DNA of 29,048 nucleotides from Clostridiaceae bacterium. Its GTDB lineage: Bacteria; Bacillota; Clostridia; Oscillospirales; Butyricicoccaceae. Location: NCBI GenBank assembly GCA_018383195.1, contig JAGZOP010000025.1, positions 1 through 29,048 of the forward strand, in the 5' to 3' direction. Both the position numbers and the translations under genes were made by a program. Under the pieces are notes generated by a model. The model saw nothing but the letters and a program-made list of their open reading frames with translations, ran no database searches and was not told the DNA's origin. This document shows, piece after piece, positions 7,007-14,913 of this stretch. Each line of letters begins with the position of its first letter. Within the stretch, counting starts at the first letter, position 1.

Positions 7007-7473
7007 GATACACCTCCGGCGGCGCGCAGTCCGAGCAGCAGCGTGGAGCGGCTGCCGTTGGGGGCGGTATAGTCCGCGCGGATGACGCCATTTACCCGGC
7101 GCAGCCGCAGGGACCCTGCTTTGCATAGGCGCTCGGCGGTTTCTGCGGGTTTGCCCTCGATTTGTTTGTAAAGATATCCGTCACGGCAGAGATACAGCCA
7201 TGTTTTGCCCTGTTCGCGGGCGCGCAGGGCATGGGCGCCGTCCGGCTGTATCACGATGTCCAATCCGTTTTCGGTATCGGCGCGCCGTGCGGCGCCCGAC
7301 AGATATGTGAGCGGGATTGCCGTGGAATGGGTGTCATCCGCACGGCGGTCGATGCTGCGATAGACGCGCACCGACTGCACAAGGAGTGCGCCGCTCAATA
7401 AAGCAAAGGTCAGAAAAAAGATGAGTACAAAGGTTGTCCCTGCGCGGTGGCGGGTGATTGCTGTCCATTTCAT
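7003..7473 (-). CDS. DUF4860-like one-TM protein of secretion-F cluster
   Basis: This 156-aa protein (from the ATG at 7473) has one helix TTFVLIFFLTFALLSGALLV near its N-terminus, then VYRSIDRRADDTHSTAIPLTYL and a domain ending in TLLLGLRAAGG. The pattern 'VY..I..R.D......I.Y' after the helix resembles DUF4860 proteins found beside type II secretion F proteins in clostridia; I rely on memory for that. The ATG at 7473 overlaps the upstream stop as ATGA and stands 9 bp from GGGGG; an ATG two codons earlier (7479) is only 3 bp from it. Probable role: minor pilin-like subunit or assembly factor. Confidence 0.7.
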   Translation of the reverse strand: MKWTAITRHRAGTTFVLIFFLTFALLSGALLVQSVRVYRSIDRRADDTHSTAIPLTYLSGAARRADTENGLDIVIQPDGAHALRAREQGKTWLYLCRDGYLYKQIEGKPAETAERLCKAGSLRLRRVNGVIRADYTAPNGSRSTLLLGLRAAGGVS

Positions 7474-7772
7474 GTCCATGCGCCCCCTTTCTGACGCTTT
7501 ACTGTAATTTCCGGTGCACGATCCGGGGATATCCGGCGGTATTCGACTGCATAGCGCCGCTTTTCCGTGCGGATGCCATAATGCCGTTCAATATAATTGA
7601 GATCGGGAGGATACCGTCCCTCTGCGGCATAGCAATGCGCAGCAGCCTGTTCCAGTTCATGCACAAGGGCGCGGCGGCCCTCGAGGAAAATCCAGCGGTC
7701 AATCAGGGTGATGCCGGTACAGAAGAGCGCCAGAATCAGCGCCGCAGTGAGGAGGCTTTTGAGTTTTCGCAT
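7470..7772 (-). CDS. Pseudopilin-like small membrane protein
   Basis: The 100-aa protein is MRKLKSLLTAALILALF followed by a helix and EQAAAHCYAAEGRYPPDLNYIERHYG. The stretch 'YAAEGRYPPDL.Y' is very like the segment after the N-terminal helix of type II secretion and type IV pseudopilins (Y..E.G.YP..L). The start at 7772 has GAGGTGA upstream, 10 bp after the stop of the F protein. The protein overlaps the next gene by 4 bp. A prepilin peptidase site is not obvious. A minor pseudopilin role is an inference from position and this motif. Confidence 0.75.
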   Translation of the reverse strand: MRKLKSLLTAALILALFCTGITLIDRWIFLEGRRALVHELEQAAAHCYAAEGRYPPDLNYIERHYGIRTEKRRYAVEYRRISPDRAPEITVKRQKGGAWT

Positions 7773-7782
7773 TCCGGTCACC

Positions 7783-8814
7783 TCACGCCATGGCAGCCAG
7801 ACCGCCGAGCAGCGGCAGCATGACCGATAAAAGGATGACGCCGGCAGAGACGCTGAGCGCAAGCACGATAACCGGCTCGAGCCGCACGAGCAGGCGGTCC
7901 ATCCGTGCCGAAAGATCGGCAGACATCCGCGCTGCGGCTTCATCAAGCAGGAATTCCGCGCGCCCTTCGGTGCGCAGACGTCCGAGCGCGGAGCCGGATA
8001 CCAGACCACTGGATGCAAGCGCAGAGGGCAGCGTGCGTCCGGCGGCAAGTTTTTTCTGCATGCGCGCGACGGCGGGCTGAATATCCGGATGGTCGCAAAT
8101 CGCGGCAGCCTGTTCGATGGCGGTTTGATCGTCCACCCCGCAGCGGCAAAACATGGCAAGCGCAGCGACAAACCGTCCGGCGGCGATTCGGCGGGCAATC
8201 TGGGTGTTTTGAAGCACGTTCCAACCGCTGTTTTGCAGGCTGAGCCATAACAGGATTCCGGCGAAGACCGCACCGGTCAGCAGAACGCCCGCCAGTCCGC
8301 TGAGCCAGCGTCCGGCGGTCATTGCCCAGCGGGCAAACGGGGAAAACGACAGCCCCAATGCGGAAAACTGGTCGGCAAAGACGGGCAGCACAAATCCGCT
8401 GGTGACAATCAGGATTGCAGTTGCAAGCGCAGCCATAACTGCGGGATATGCCGCGCGTCCTTCTAGCCGCTCGCTTGCTGTGCGTTCCCGTTCAAAATAG
8501 GTCGCCAGTGTGCCGAGTGTTTCTTCGGTGCGCCCGGCGGCTTCGCCGCGGGCAATCATGCTGCACATATAATCGGGGAATACGCCGGTTTTTTTCATGG
8601 CGTCGGACAGCGTCCCCTGCTGCACGCCTTTGCGAAGCTCCAGATACAGGCGTTCATCCGTAGGGGAACTCGCACCGCCTGCCATGGCTGCAAAACATTC
8701 GCCGAGCGAGTGCCCGCGGCGCAGCAGGGAGCCGGTATCCCGGCAGAAATCAGCCAGCATACCCGGACTGAGGCAGTGTTCGTGATGATGTTTGAGATTT
8801 GGGAGGAACTGCAT
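7783..8814 (-). CDS. Type II secretion system F family protein
   Basis: The 343-aa protein has two GspF/PilC repeats. The first has DTGSLLRRGHSLGECFAAMA, LRKGVQQGTLSDAMKKTGVFP and MIARGEAAGRTEETLGTLA, then two membrane segments. The second has FCRCGVDDQTAIEQAAAI with TLPSALASSG, then a last helix VILLSVMLPLLGG. F proteins are the polytopic inner-membrane platform of type II secretion, type IV pili and competence pseudopili, and normally need a GspE/PilB ATPase. None is encoded nearby: the divergent neighbour is tsaC. It heads a five-gene operon with four small one-TM proteins. SD AAAGGGGA precedes the ATG; a TATAAT at 8857-8852 is a plausible -10 box. Confidence 0.88.
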   Translation of the reverse strand: MQFLPNLKHHHEHCLSPGMLADFCRDTGSLLRRGHSLGECFAAMAGGASSPTDERLYLELRKGVQQGTLSDAMKKTGVFPDYMCSMIARGEAAGRTEETLGTLATYFERERTASERLEGRAAYPAVMAALATAILIVTSGFVLPVFADQFSALGLSFSPFARWAMTAGRWLSGLAGVLLTGAVFAGILLWLSLQNSGWNVLQNTQIARRIAAGRFVAALAMFCRCGVDDQTAIEQAAAICDHPDIQPAVARMQKKLAAGRTLPSALASSGLVSGSALGRLRTEGRAEFLLDEAAARMSADLSARMDRLLVRLEPVIVLALSVSAGVILLSVMLPLLGGLAAMA

Positions 8815-8890
8815 CCTGTGTCCCCTTTCTTTGAAAATTCATATTCATTTTATTATAGACGGATTTCATGGGCAGGTAAAGGGGAAGGCT

Positions 8891-8920
8891 TTGACTTTCC
8901 CTATGAAACGCATGTATAAT
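8891..8920 (+). promoter_or_regulatory. Sigma-A type promoter for tsaC-coaE operon
   Basis: TTGACT at 8891-8896 and TATAAT at 8915-8920 are 18 bp apart, upstream of tsaC. The divergent F-protein operon has its own TATAAT nearby on the other strand. Confidence 0.75.
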
Positions 8921-8984
8921 AAAAAACGGAGAAAGCGTTGCGGCAGGCGGCTGCGCCTGACCGCGGACAGAAGGGATGAACCAC

Positions 8985-10013
8985 ATGAAAACCCGATTAC
9001 TCGACCCTGTAAAAGACCCTGACGCGCTGGCGCGGGCGGCGGCGCTGCTGCGTGCAGGAGAGGTGGTCGGTATGCCGACCGAAACGGTATACGGCCTTGC
9101 GGCGAATGCGCTCGACGGCGCGGCGGTCGCTAAAATTTTCGAAGCCAAGGGACGTCCGCAGGACAACCCGCTGATTGTACATATTGCAGACAAGGAACAG
9201 ATTCATACCTTGGCGCGTACGGTGCCGGAAAGCGCCCAAAAGCTTGCCGAAGCGTTTTGGCCCGGCCCGCTGACCATCATTCTGCCCCGGGCAGACTGCA
9301 TCCCGCATGAGGTTTCAGCGGGATTGGACACGGTCGGCATCCGGCTGCCGTCGCATCCGATTGCGCGTGCGCTCATCCGCGAAGCGGGTGTGCCGCTCGC
9401 TGCACCCTCGGCAAACACCTCGGGGCGCCCGTCTACGACGACCTCGGGACATGTCATGGAGGACTTAAACGGAAAGATTCCGGCGATCGTTGAGGGGGGA
9501 CCGTGTGCGGTCGGCGTGGAATCGACCGTGGTTTCCCTTGCGGGAGACAAGCCGCGCCTGCTGCGTCCGGGCGGCATTTCGCTTGAGCAGCTTGAAAGCG
9601 TGCTTGGGACGGTTGAAGTGGACCGTGCGCTGCGTGAAAAAATTGGCGATGATGTGCAGGTTTCCGCGCCGGGCATGAAATATCGCCATTATGCCCCCAA
9701 AGCACCGGTTACGGTGGTCTGCGGCGAGCCCGAACGCACGGCGGCATATATCACTCGCCACGCCGCGCTGGATGCGGGCATCATCTGTTTTTCAGAATGT
9801 GCATTCCAGTTTACCCTGCGGGAGCGGCGGATTATCGGCGCCTCCGATGATGTGCAGACCCAGGCGCGCCGGGTATTTGATGCGCTGCGCTCGTTTGATG
9901 AAACCGACGTGACCGAAATCTGGGCACAGTGCCCGGATGATACCGGACTGGGGCTTGCGGTCGCCAACCGGCTCAAAAAAGCGGCAGGATTCAAGGTGGT
10001 CAATGTTGTCTGA
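8985..10013 (+). CDS. tsaC: Threonylcarbamoyl-AMP synthase (Sua5/YwlC type)
   Basis: This enzyme makes threonylcarbamoyl-AMP from threonine, bicarbonate and ATP, the first step of the t6A37 tRNA modification. The N-terminal YrdC domain shows VGMPTETVYGLAANA, KIFEAKGRPQDNPLIVHI, FWPGPLTIIL, VGIRLPSHPIA and APSANTSGRPS. A C-terminal Sua5 domain begins after SAPGMKYRHYAPKAP, making it the long (342 aa) Sua5 form rather than the short TsaC. The ATG at 8985 stands 9 bp from AGAAGGG; an in-frame ATG at 8976 is too close to that site. It is first in an operon with coaE, a small membrane protein and an M18 peptidase. Confidence 0.95.
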   Translation: MKTRLLDPVKDPDALARAAALLRAGEVVGMPTETVYGLAANALDGAAVAKIFEAKGRPQDNPLIVHIADKEQIHTLARTVPESAQKLAEAFWPGPLTIILPRADCIPHEVSAGLDTVGIRLPSHPIARALIREAGVPLAAPSANTSGRPSTTTSGHVMEDLNGKIPAIVEGGPCAVGVESTVVSLAGDKPRLLRPGGISLEQLESVLGTVEVDRALREKIGDDVQVSAPGMKYRHYAPKAPVTVVCGEPERTAAYITRHAALDAGIICFSECAFQFTLRERRIIGASDDVQTQARRVFDALRSFDETDVTEIWAQCPDDTGLGLAVANRLKKAAGFKVVNVV

Positions 10014-10014
10014 T

Positions 10015-10626
10015 ATGATGAAAATTATCGGTTTGACCGGCGGCTCGGGCGCGGGCAAAACCGCGGTGTCGGCATGCTTTGAAGCGCTTGGCGCAGGAAC
10101 GGTGGATGCAGATGCGGTCTATCGGGCGCTGTGCGCCGAAAATAGGCAGATGCTTTCGGAACTGGATGCAGCCTTTGGCGGCATCCTCACCGCAGAGGGC
10201 ATGCTGGATCGTCCAAAACTGGCAGCCATCGTGTTTTCCAATCCGGACAAACTCAAAAGGCTGAATGAAATCACATTTCCATATATTCGAGCCGCCTCCA
10301 AAGCGCGGTTCATGGAACTCGCGGAAAGTGGACATCCTATCATTCTGTACGATGCACCGACACTTTTTCAGACCGGCGCAGACCGCATGTGTGATGCCGT
10401 GATCGGCGTAATTGCTTCACGTGAAACACGCATCTGCCGCATTATGGCGCGGGACGGCATTGCGGAGCAGGCTGCTGCCGCGCGGATTGACAGCCAGCCG
10501 GATGCGGACTTTTACCGCCGCCGCTGCGATTTTATCATTGAAAATGATGGAGATCTTGAGTCGCTTACACGGCAGGCACAGAAAATTTGGACAGCTTGGG
10601 AGCGGGGGACAGAACATGGAGCATGA
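10015..10626 (+). CDS. coaE: Dephospho-CoA kinase
   Basis: CoaE phosphorylates the 3'-hydroxyl of dephospho-CoA with ATP, the last step of coenzyme A synthesis. The 203-aa protein has the P-loop GLTGGSGAGKT near the N-terminus, then DADAVYRAL, a region ending in HPIILYDAPTLFQTGAD and a C-terminal ARIDSQ region with CDFIIENDG, all typical. The likely start ATG (10015) comes one base after the tsaC stop, as in termination-reinitiation; ATGs at 10003 and 10018 are alternatives. Within the gene, 10413-10428 is a parS-like site. Its stop overlaps the following small gene. Confidence 0.93.
   Translation: MMKIIGLTGGSGAGKTAVSACFEALGAGTVDADAVYRALCAENRQMLSELDAAFGGILTAEGMLDRPKLAAIVFSNPDKLKRLNEITFPYIRAASKARFMELAESGHPIILYDAPTLFQTGADRMCDAVIGVIASRETRICRIMARDGIAEQAAAARIDSQPDADFYRRRCDFIIENDGDLESLTRQAQKIWTAWERGTEHGA
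10413..10428. other. parS-like site inside coaE
   Basis: TGCTTCACGTGAAACA differs at one position from the palindromic ParB site TGTTTCACGTGAAACA. ParB of Firmicutes binds such sites near the origin for chromosome segregation; B. subtilis also has sites inside genes. Together with the perfect copy at 12207, it supports an origin-near location. Confidence 0.7.
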
Positions 10627-10786
10627 AACGGTTAAAATTGTAGAAAAAACCGTAAAAAGCGGATTGTCGTTCGGCTCTGCGCTTGCCATGGTTATCAGTT
10701 TTACGACATGGCGGTCGGTGTTCTGGGCAATCGTACACGGTGCGCTCGGCTGGGCGTATGTCATTTATTATGTACTAAGATATTAA
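10616..10786 (+). CDS. Small conserved membrane protein
   Basis: The 56-aa protein MEHETVKIVEKTVKSG... has two hydrophobic segments, around FGSALAMVISFTTWRSVFWA and AIVHGALGWAYVIYYVLRY. Small proteins with 'S..WAI.HG..GW.Y.IYY' occur widely in Firmicutes and have no established function. The ATG overlaps the coaE stop, with GGGGGA upstream. It sits between coaE and the aminopeptidase and shares their operon. Confidence 0.8.
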   Translation: MEHETVKIVEKTVKSGLSFGSALAMVISFTTWRSVFWAIVHGALGWAYVIYYVLRY

Positions 10787-10810
10787 AAAATGATCGTAAG
10801 GAGCGATGGA

Positions 10811-12199
10811 ATGATGACATCAGAAGAACTTTTTTACAGCAAAAAGCCTGCCTTTGACCGTACGGATTGGGATAAGGCGTCAGAATATGCAGAAGGCTAT
10901 AAGACCTTTCTCGACATGGGCAAAACTGAGCGTGACGCGGTGACAGCGACCATCGAATTGGCGCGTGAGGCGGGCTTTCAGCCCTATCAGCGCGGTATGT
11001 CGCTGAAGCCGGGCGACCGGGTGTACCGCGTCAACCGCGAAAAAGCCATCGTGCTTGCGGTCATCGGCGAGGATAGTCTGGAACATGGCGTGCATCTGAC
11101 CGCCGCTCACTTGGACGCGCCCCGCATCGACATCCGCACGGTGCCGCTCTATGAACAAGAGGGCATGGCGTATTTCAAGACCCATTATTACGGCGGTATC
11201 AAGAAATACCAGTGGACCGCGATTCCGCTCGAATTGCGCGGCGTGGTCTGCGTGTGCAAAAACGGCAAGATGATTAAGGTCAAGGTCTGCATCGGCGCAG
11301 AGCCGGACGACCCTAAGTTCGTCATCACCGACCTGCTGCCGCACCTTGCAAGCAAGCAGATGCAGGAAAAAATGCTCGATGGCATCAAGGCAGAAAATAT
11401 GAACATCCTGATCGGCTCCAAGCCGTCCGAAACTGTAGACGAAAAGTGCTCGGAAAAGATTAAGCTTGCCGTGATGGAGTATCTCTATCATAAATATGGG
11501 ATGACCGAGGCGGATTTCCTGTCCGCAGAGCTGTCCTGTGTACCGGCTTTTAATTCCTGTGATATTGGATTTGACCGCACGATGGTCGGCGCCTATGGCC
11601 ATGATGACCGCGTGTGCGCCTATCCGGCGGCGACTGCGCTGATGACCTTGCAGGAAACCCCGAAAACCACATCGGTTTGCCTGCTGGTGGATAAAGAGGA
11701 AATCGGTTCCGAGGGCGTAACCGGCATGCAGTCGCAGTTCTTTGACACCTTTCTGGCAGATCTGTGCCGTGCACAGGATGTTTATCCCGAAGTTTGCTAT
11801 GAAAATTCGATTTGTCTGTCCACCGATGTCTGCAATGCATATGACCCGAATTTTGCAGAGGTTTCTGAGCCGCGCAATGATGCGCGCATCAACTGCGGTT
11901 TTGCGGTGATGAAGTACAGCGGCGCACGCGGCAAGAGCGAGACCAGCGACGCGGCCGCTGAACTGATGGCGCGCGTGCGCCTGATCCTCGACGGTGCAGG
12001 TGTTGCATGGCAGACCGCGCAGCTTGGCAGAGTCGATCAGGGCGGCGGCGGTACGGTTGCCATGTATCTTGCAAAGCGCAACATCGACACCGTGGATGCA
12101 GGTGTGCCGGTGCTTTCTATGCATGCGCCGTTTGAGGTGATTTCCAAGATCGACCTGTACAATGCGTACCTCGGCATGCAGGCGTTCTATCAGGCATAA
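10811..12199 (+). CDS. apeA: M18 family aminopeptidase
   Basis: The 462-aa enzyme is a di-metal aminopeptidase of the M18 (aspartyl aminopeptidase / vacuolar aminopeptidase I) group that removes N-terminal residues from peptides in the cytoplasm. Visible motifs are HLTAAHLDAPRID (metal ligand His100 and nearby Asp), GAYGHDDRVCAY, DKEEIGSEG (catalytic Glu) and a final VLSMHAPFEVISKIDLY. I used ATG 10811, 7 bp from AAGGAG; an in-frame ATG at 10790 lies upstream of that site. It is last in the tsaC operon and is followed by a terminator. Symbol apeA is by family, not by an orthology test. Confidence 0.9.
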   Translation: MMTSEELFYSKKPAFDRTDWDKASEYAEGYKTFLDMGKTERDAVTATIELAREAGFQPYQRGMSLKPGDRVYRVNREKAIVLAVIGEDSLEHGVHLTAAHLDAPRIDIRTVPLYEQEGMAYFKTHYYGGIKKYQWTAIPLELRGVVCVCKNGKMIKVKVCIGAEPDDPKFVITDLLPHLASKQMQEKMLDGIKAENMNILIGSKPSETVDEKCSEKIKLAVMEYLYHKYGMTEADFLSAELSCVPAFNSCDIGFDRTMVGAYGHDDRVCAYPAATALMTLQETPKTTSVCLLVDKEEIGSEGVTGMQSQFFDTFLADLCRAQDVYPEVCYENSICLSTDVCNAYDPNFAEVSEPRNDARINCGFAVMKYSGARGKSETSDAAAELMARVRLILDGAGVAWQTAQLGRVDQGGGGTVAMYLAKRNIDTVDAGVPVLSMHAPFEVISKIDLYNAYLGMQAFYQA

Positions 12200-12206
12200 A
12201 GTCGTA

Positions 12207-12222
12207 TGTTTCACGTGAAACA
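12207..12222. other. parS site (perfect)
   Basis: TGTTTCACGTGAAACA is a perfect 16-bp palindrome equal to the core bacterial parS consensus. It lies between the aminopeptidase stop and its terminator. ParB loads here to nucleate chromosome segregation; such sites cluster close to oriC. Confidence 0.88.
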
Positions 12223-12223
12223 T

Positions 12224-12260
12224 AAAAAATCCTTCCTGTGAGCAGCAGGGAGGATTTTTT
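12224..12260 (+). terminator. Rho-independent terminator after the tsaC operon
   Basis: A stem AAATCCTTCC / GGGAGGATTT (one G-T pair) with an approximately 12-nt loop carries six T at its 3' end. It follows the parS site. Confidence 0.85.
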
Positions 12261-12609
12261 ATCCTGCCAAGGTGCGAAAGTGAAATAATGAAGGACAGTT
12301 TTCCTGTATCAAGAGGACCAAGCGGGGGAAGAGTATGTGATAAAGAAGCAGCGCGCACAGATGCAAGGGAGAAATTTTGGTTATTTTTCGGAAAAGTTGT
12401 GGGCGAGTATGTTGAAATTCTCCAGAAACATCGGAAAACATTTTGTACACCCTTGACAAAAACGCCGCTGTCATAGAAAATGAATATATGAGAGTTTTCA
12501 CCGCTTCTGGGCGGTGTGTCCGGCGGTCTGAGATGCCGGTTTTGGGAGACTGTAAGAGCATGGAGATTTATAGATTGCGGCAGAGCCGCATATGAGAGGA
12601 AGGAACATA
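12261..12609 (+). promoter_or_regulatory. ptsI leader with promoter -35 and three hairpins
   Basis: No convincing gene lies in these 350 bases. TTGACA at 12453-12458 is a good -35 box without a clear -10 partner. Three hairpins follow: CACCGC/GCGGTG (12499-12516), CCGGC/GCCGG (12520-12539) and TGCGGC/GCCGCA (12576-12590). The last closes just before the ptsI ribosome site, so it could influence translation. I recognise no riboswitch class. Confidence 0.4.
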
Positions 12610-14307
12610 TTGATTACGATTCAAGCACTGGGCGTATCCGAAGGACTGGTAAAGGCAAAAGCATTTGTACTGCGTGAGCCTGACCTCAGCGTAACCAAGC
12701 AGAAGATTGAGGACGTTGCCGCAGAGCAGGCGCGTGTAGACGCGGCAGTGGAAACGGCAAAGGCACAGATTGAAGCAATCATGGAGGAAGCGGGCGAAAC
12801 CCTCGGCGATAAGGCAGAGATTTTTGAAGCGCACCTGATGATGATGGAAGATGAAGACTATATTGATGGAATGAAAGCCATCATTGCAGACGAAAATGTA
12901 TGCGCGGAGTATGCGTGCAAGGCCAACTGCGGCAATTTTCAGGATATGCTGCGCGCCATTGATGATGAGTATATGCAGGCGCGTGCGGCAGATGTGGGCG
13001 ATATTTCCATGCGCATTCTCAAAGTGCTCAAGGGCATTTCGGACAATGCCCTCGATGCCATCGATGAGCCGTGCATCCTGGTTGCAAACGACCTGACCCC
13101 ATCGGATACTGCAAAGGTGGGCACCAAGCCGGTTTTGGGCTTTATCACCCAGATTGGCGGCCGCACCAGCCATTCTGCAATTATGGCGCGCTCGATGGGG
13201 CTGCCGGCGGCAGCCGGTGCGGGCGAGCAGGCGCGCATCGTTGAAAGCGGCGATTTCATCCTGCTCGATGGCTGCTCGGGTGAGATTGTGGTCAATCCGG
13301 TCAAGGAACATGAGGACGAGTTCGACCGCAAGAAGGCGCGCTTTGACGAGCAGCGCCGCATGCTCGAAACCTACCGCACGCAGCAGGGCGCAACCTCGGA
13401 CGGTCACCGTGTCATCATTGAGGGCAACATCGGTACGCCGGCAGATGCGGTGCGTGTAGACGAAATGGGCGGCGAAGGCGTCGGTCTGTTCCGCTCCGAG
13501 TTCCTGTTTATGGACCGTCCCGACCTGCCGACCGAAGAGGAGCAGTTTGAGGCATATAAGCAGGCGGCGGAAACCATGACCGGACGTCCGGTGATTATCC
13601 GTACGCTGGATATCGGCGGCGATAAGGAAGTTCCGGCACTGGAACTCGAAAAGGAGCAGAATCCGTTCCTTGGCTATCGCGCAATCCGAATCTGCCTCGA
13701 TCGGGAAGAACTGTTTATGACCCAGCTGCGCGCCTTGCTGCGTGCATCGGCGTTTGGAGATATCCGCATTATGTTCCCGATGATTTCCTCTCTGGAAGAG
13801 GTACTGAGTGCCAAGGCAATGGTGGAAAAAGCCAAGGCTGCGCTCAAGGCGGAGGGAATTGCTTACAATGAAGCCATCAAGCTTGGTATTATGATTGAGA
13901 TTCCGGTTGCAGCCATCTGTGCGGACATCCTCGCCAAGGAAGTGGATTTCTTCTCCATCGGCACCAACGACCTGATTCAGTATTCGTGCGCGGTAGACCG
14001 TATCAATGACAAGATCGCATCGCTGTACCGTCCGCTCCATCCGGGTGTACTGCGTCTCATCAAAATGGCGGCAGACGCGGCAAAGGCGAACGGCATCGAA
14101 TGCGGCGTCTGCGGCGAAATGGCAGGTTCCCGCGGTATGGCAAGCGTGCTGTGCGGTCTTGGCGTGACCAACTTGTCCATGTCGGCTTCGTCCATTCTAG
14201 CGGCAAAGAGCGATCTGGCGCATCACACCTATGAGGAGTGCGTGACGCTGGCAAACAGCCTGCTTGGCGGTCATTCTGCAACCGAGAATGAGTCCAGCTT
14301 CGGCTGA
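12610..14307 (+). CDS. ptsI: PTS enzyme I (phosphoenolpyruvate-protein phosphotransferase)
   Basis: Enzyme I takes phosphate from PEP and passes it to HPr, first in the sugar phosphotransferase chain. The 565-aa protein has the swivel domain with GGRTSHSAIMAR (phospho-His188) and then the PEP-binding barrel: GIGTPADAV-like GNIGTPADAVRV, GLFRSEFLFM, RTLDIGGDKEVP, NPFLGYRAIRICL, FSIGTNDLIQYS, CGVCGEMAG and a C-terminal tail. I chose TTG at 12610 because GGAAGGAACATA is immediately upstream and the family starts near 'I..I.AL..S.G'; an in-frame ATG at 12592 has no such site. HPr is not next to it. The leader has three hairpins. Confidence 0.95.
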   Translation: MITIQALGVSEGLVKAKAFVLREPDLSVTKQKIEDVAAEQARVDAAVETAKAQIEAIMEEAGETLGDKAEIFEAHLMMMEDEDYIDGMKAIIADENVCAEYACKANCGNFQDMLRAIDDEYMQARAADVGDISMRILKVLKGISDNALDAIDEPCILVANDLTPSDTAKVGTKPVLGFITQIGGRTSHSAIMARSMGLPAAAGAGEQARIVESGDFILLDGCSGEIVVNPVKEHEDEFDRKKARFDEQRRMLETYRTQQGATSDGHRVIIEGNIGTPADAVRVDEMGGEGVGLFRSEFLFMDRPDLPTEEEQFEAYKQAAETMTGRPVIIRTLDIGGDKEVPALELEKEQNPFLGYRAIRICLDREELFMTQLRALLRASAFGDIRIMFPMISSLEEVLSAKAMVEKAKAALKAEGIAYNEAIKLGIMIEIPVAAICADILAKEVDFFSIGTNDLIQYSCAVDRINDKIASLYRPLHPGVLRLIKMAADAAKANGIECGVCGEMAGSRGMASVLCGLGVTNLSMSASSILAAKSDLAHHTYEECVTLANSLLGGHSATENESSFG

Positions 14308-14329
14308 GTGATCGAAAAAAAATAAAACG

Positions 14330-14357
14330 GGCGCGCGGCTTGTTTGCCGTGCGCCTG
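14330..14357 (+). terminator. G+C-rich hairpin after ptsI, weak terminator
   Basis: GGCGCGCGGC and GCCGTGCGCC form a near-perfect 10-bp stem (one G-T pair) with a short loop, but only a broken T-run follows. It may end ptsI partly and let some reads pass into the next gene. Confidence 0.5.
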
Positions 14358-14382
14358 AATTTCTATCATCCGGGTGGAATCT

Positions 14383-14880
14383 ATGAAAAACAAGAAGTTT
14401 TACAGTATTTTTATTGGATTTGTTATGGTTTTGGTCTTGTTTAATGTTTTTAATACCATGACCCGAAAACCGGCGCAGGTGCCAGATCCGGAAGTCAAGG
14501 AAGGGACCAACGATACCTATGGGCTTCCGGTCAATGATACGGCGTATGCATGGCTTGACGAAATTACGGCAAAGGCAGAACCGCAAAAGACCTCGACCTT
14601 TGAGCGGGAGGGGGAAGACGGCAAAAAGGAAGAAGTACCCTATGTGGAGTATGATCCCAAGCTGCTTGAAAGCGCGGGTATCCAAAATGTCAAGGAATAT
14701 GGTGACCTGACCGCAATCGGAGAGGATGCAGAGGCATATGCCATTACCTACAAGACCGATAAGGGTGAATTTGTTGCCTGCCAGTATCTGAAAAACGGCG
14801 GCATCACTAAGGCGGTCAATCCGGATGTCAAGAAATCCGAAGTTATCTATACCTACGAATACAATATGCCCGAAGAATGA
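14383..14880 (+). CDS. Membrane-anchored hypothetical protein
   Basis: The 165-aa protein begins MKNKKFYSIFIGFVMVLV, a single N-terminal transmembrane segment that works as an anchor or uncleaved signal. An extracytoplasmic domain of about 130 residues follows, rich in Glu, Asp and Lys with several Tyr. No Cys that would mark a lipoprotein, and no catalytic motif, is visible. The start at 14383 follows GGGTGG; an in-frame ATG at 14374 is less well placed. It lies between ptsI and the convergent spoVA genes and ends in a good terminator. I do not recognise a family; the function is unknown. Confidence 0.75.
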   Translation: MKNKKFYSIFIGFVMVLVLFNVFNTMTRKPAQVPDPEVKEGTNDTYGLPVNDTAYAWLDEITAKAEPQKTSTFEREGEDGKKEEVPYVEYDPKLLESAGIQNVKEYGDLTAIGEDAEAYAITYKTDKGEFVACQYLKNGGITKAVNPDVKKSEVIYTYEYNMPEE

Positions 14881-14882
14881 CA

Positions 14883-14912
14883 GAAACCTTCCCCGACAGG
14901 GGAAGGTTTTTT
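14883..14912. terminator. Terminator between hypothetical and spoVAE
   Basis: AAACCTTCCCC / GGGGAAGGTTT with a 4-nt loop, then six T, ends the plus-strand gene. The complementary A-run lets it also end the minus-strand spoVA operon, whose last codon is at 14914. Confidence 0.9.
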
Positions 14913-14913
14913 G

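Noticed and set aside
12288..12476. A 62-aa ORF in the leader before ptsI
   Set aside because: No good ribosome site, no family, and it covers the TTGACA box of the next promoter.
12568..14040. A 490-codon minus-strand frame opposite ptsI
   Set aside because: ptsI carries all enzyme I motifs on the plus strand; the reverse frame has no motif and is a shadow. The 492-codon frame opposite the aminopeptidase (10880-12358) was rejected for the same reason.
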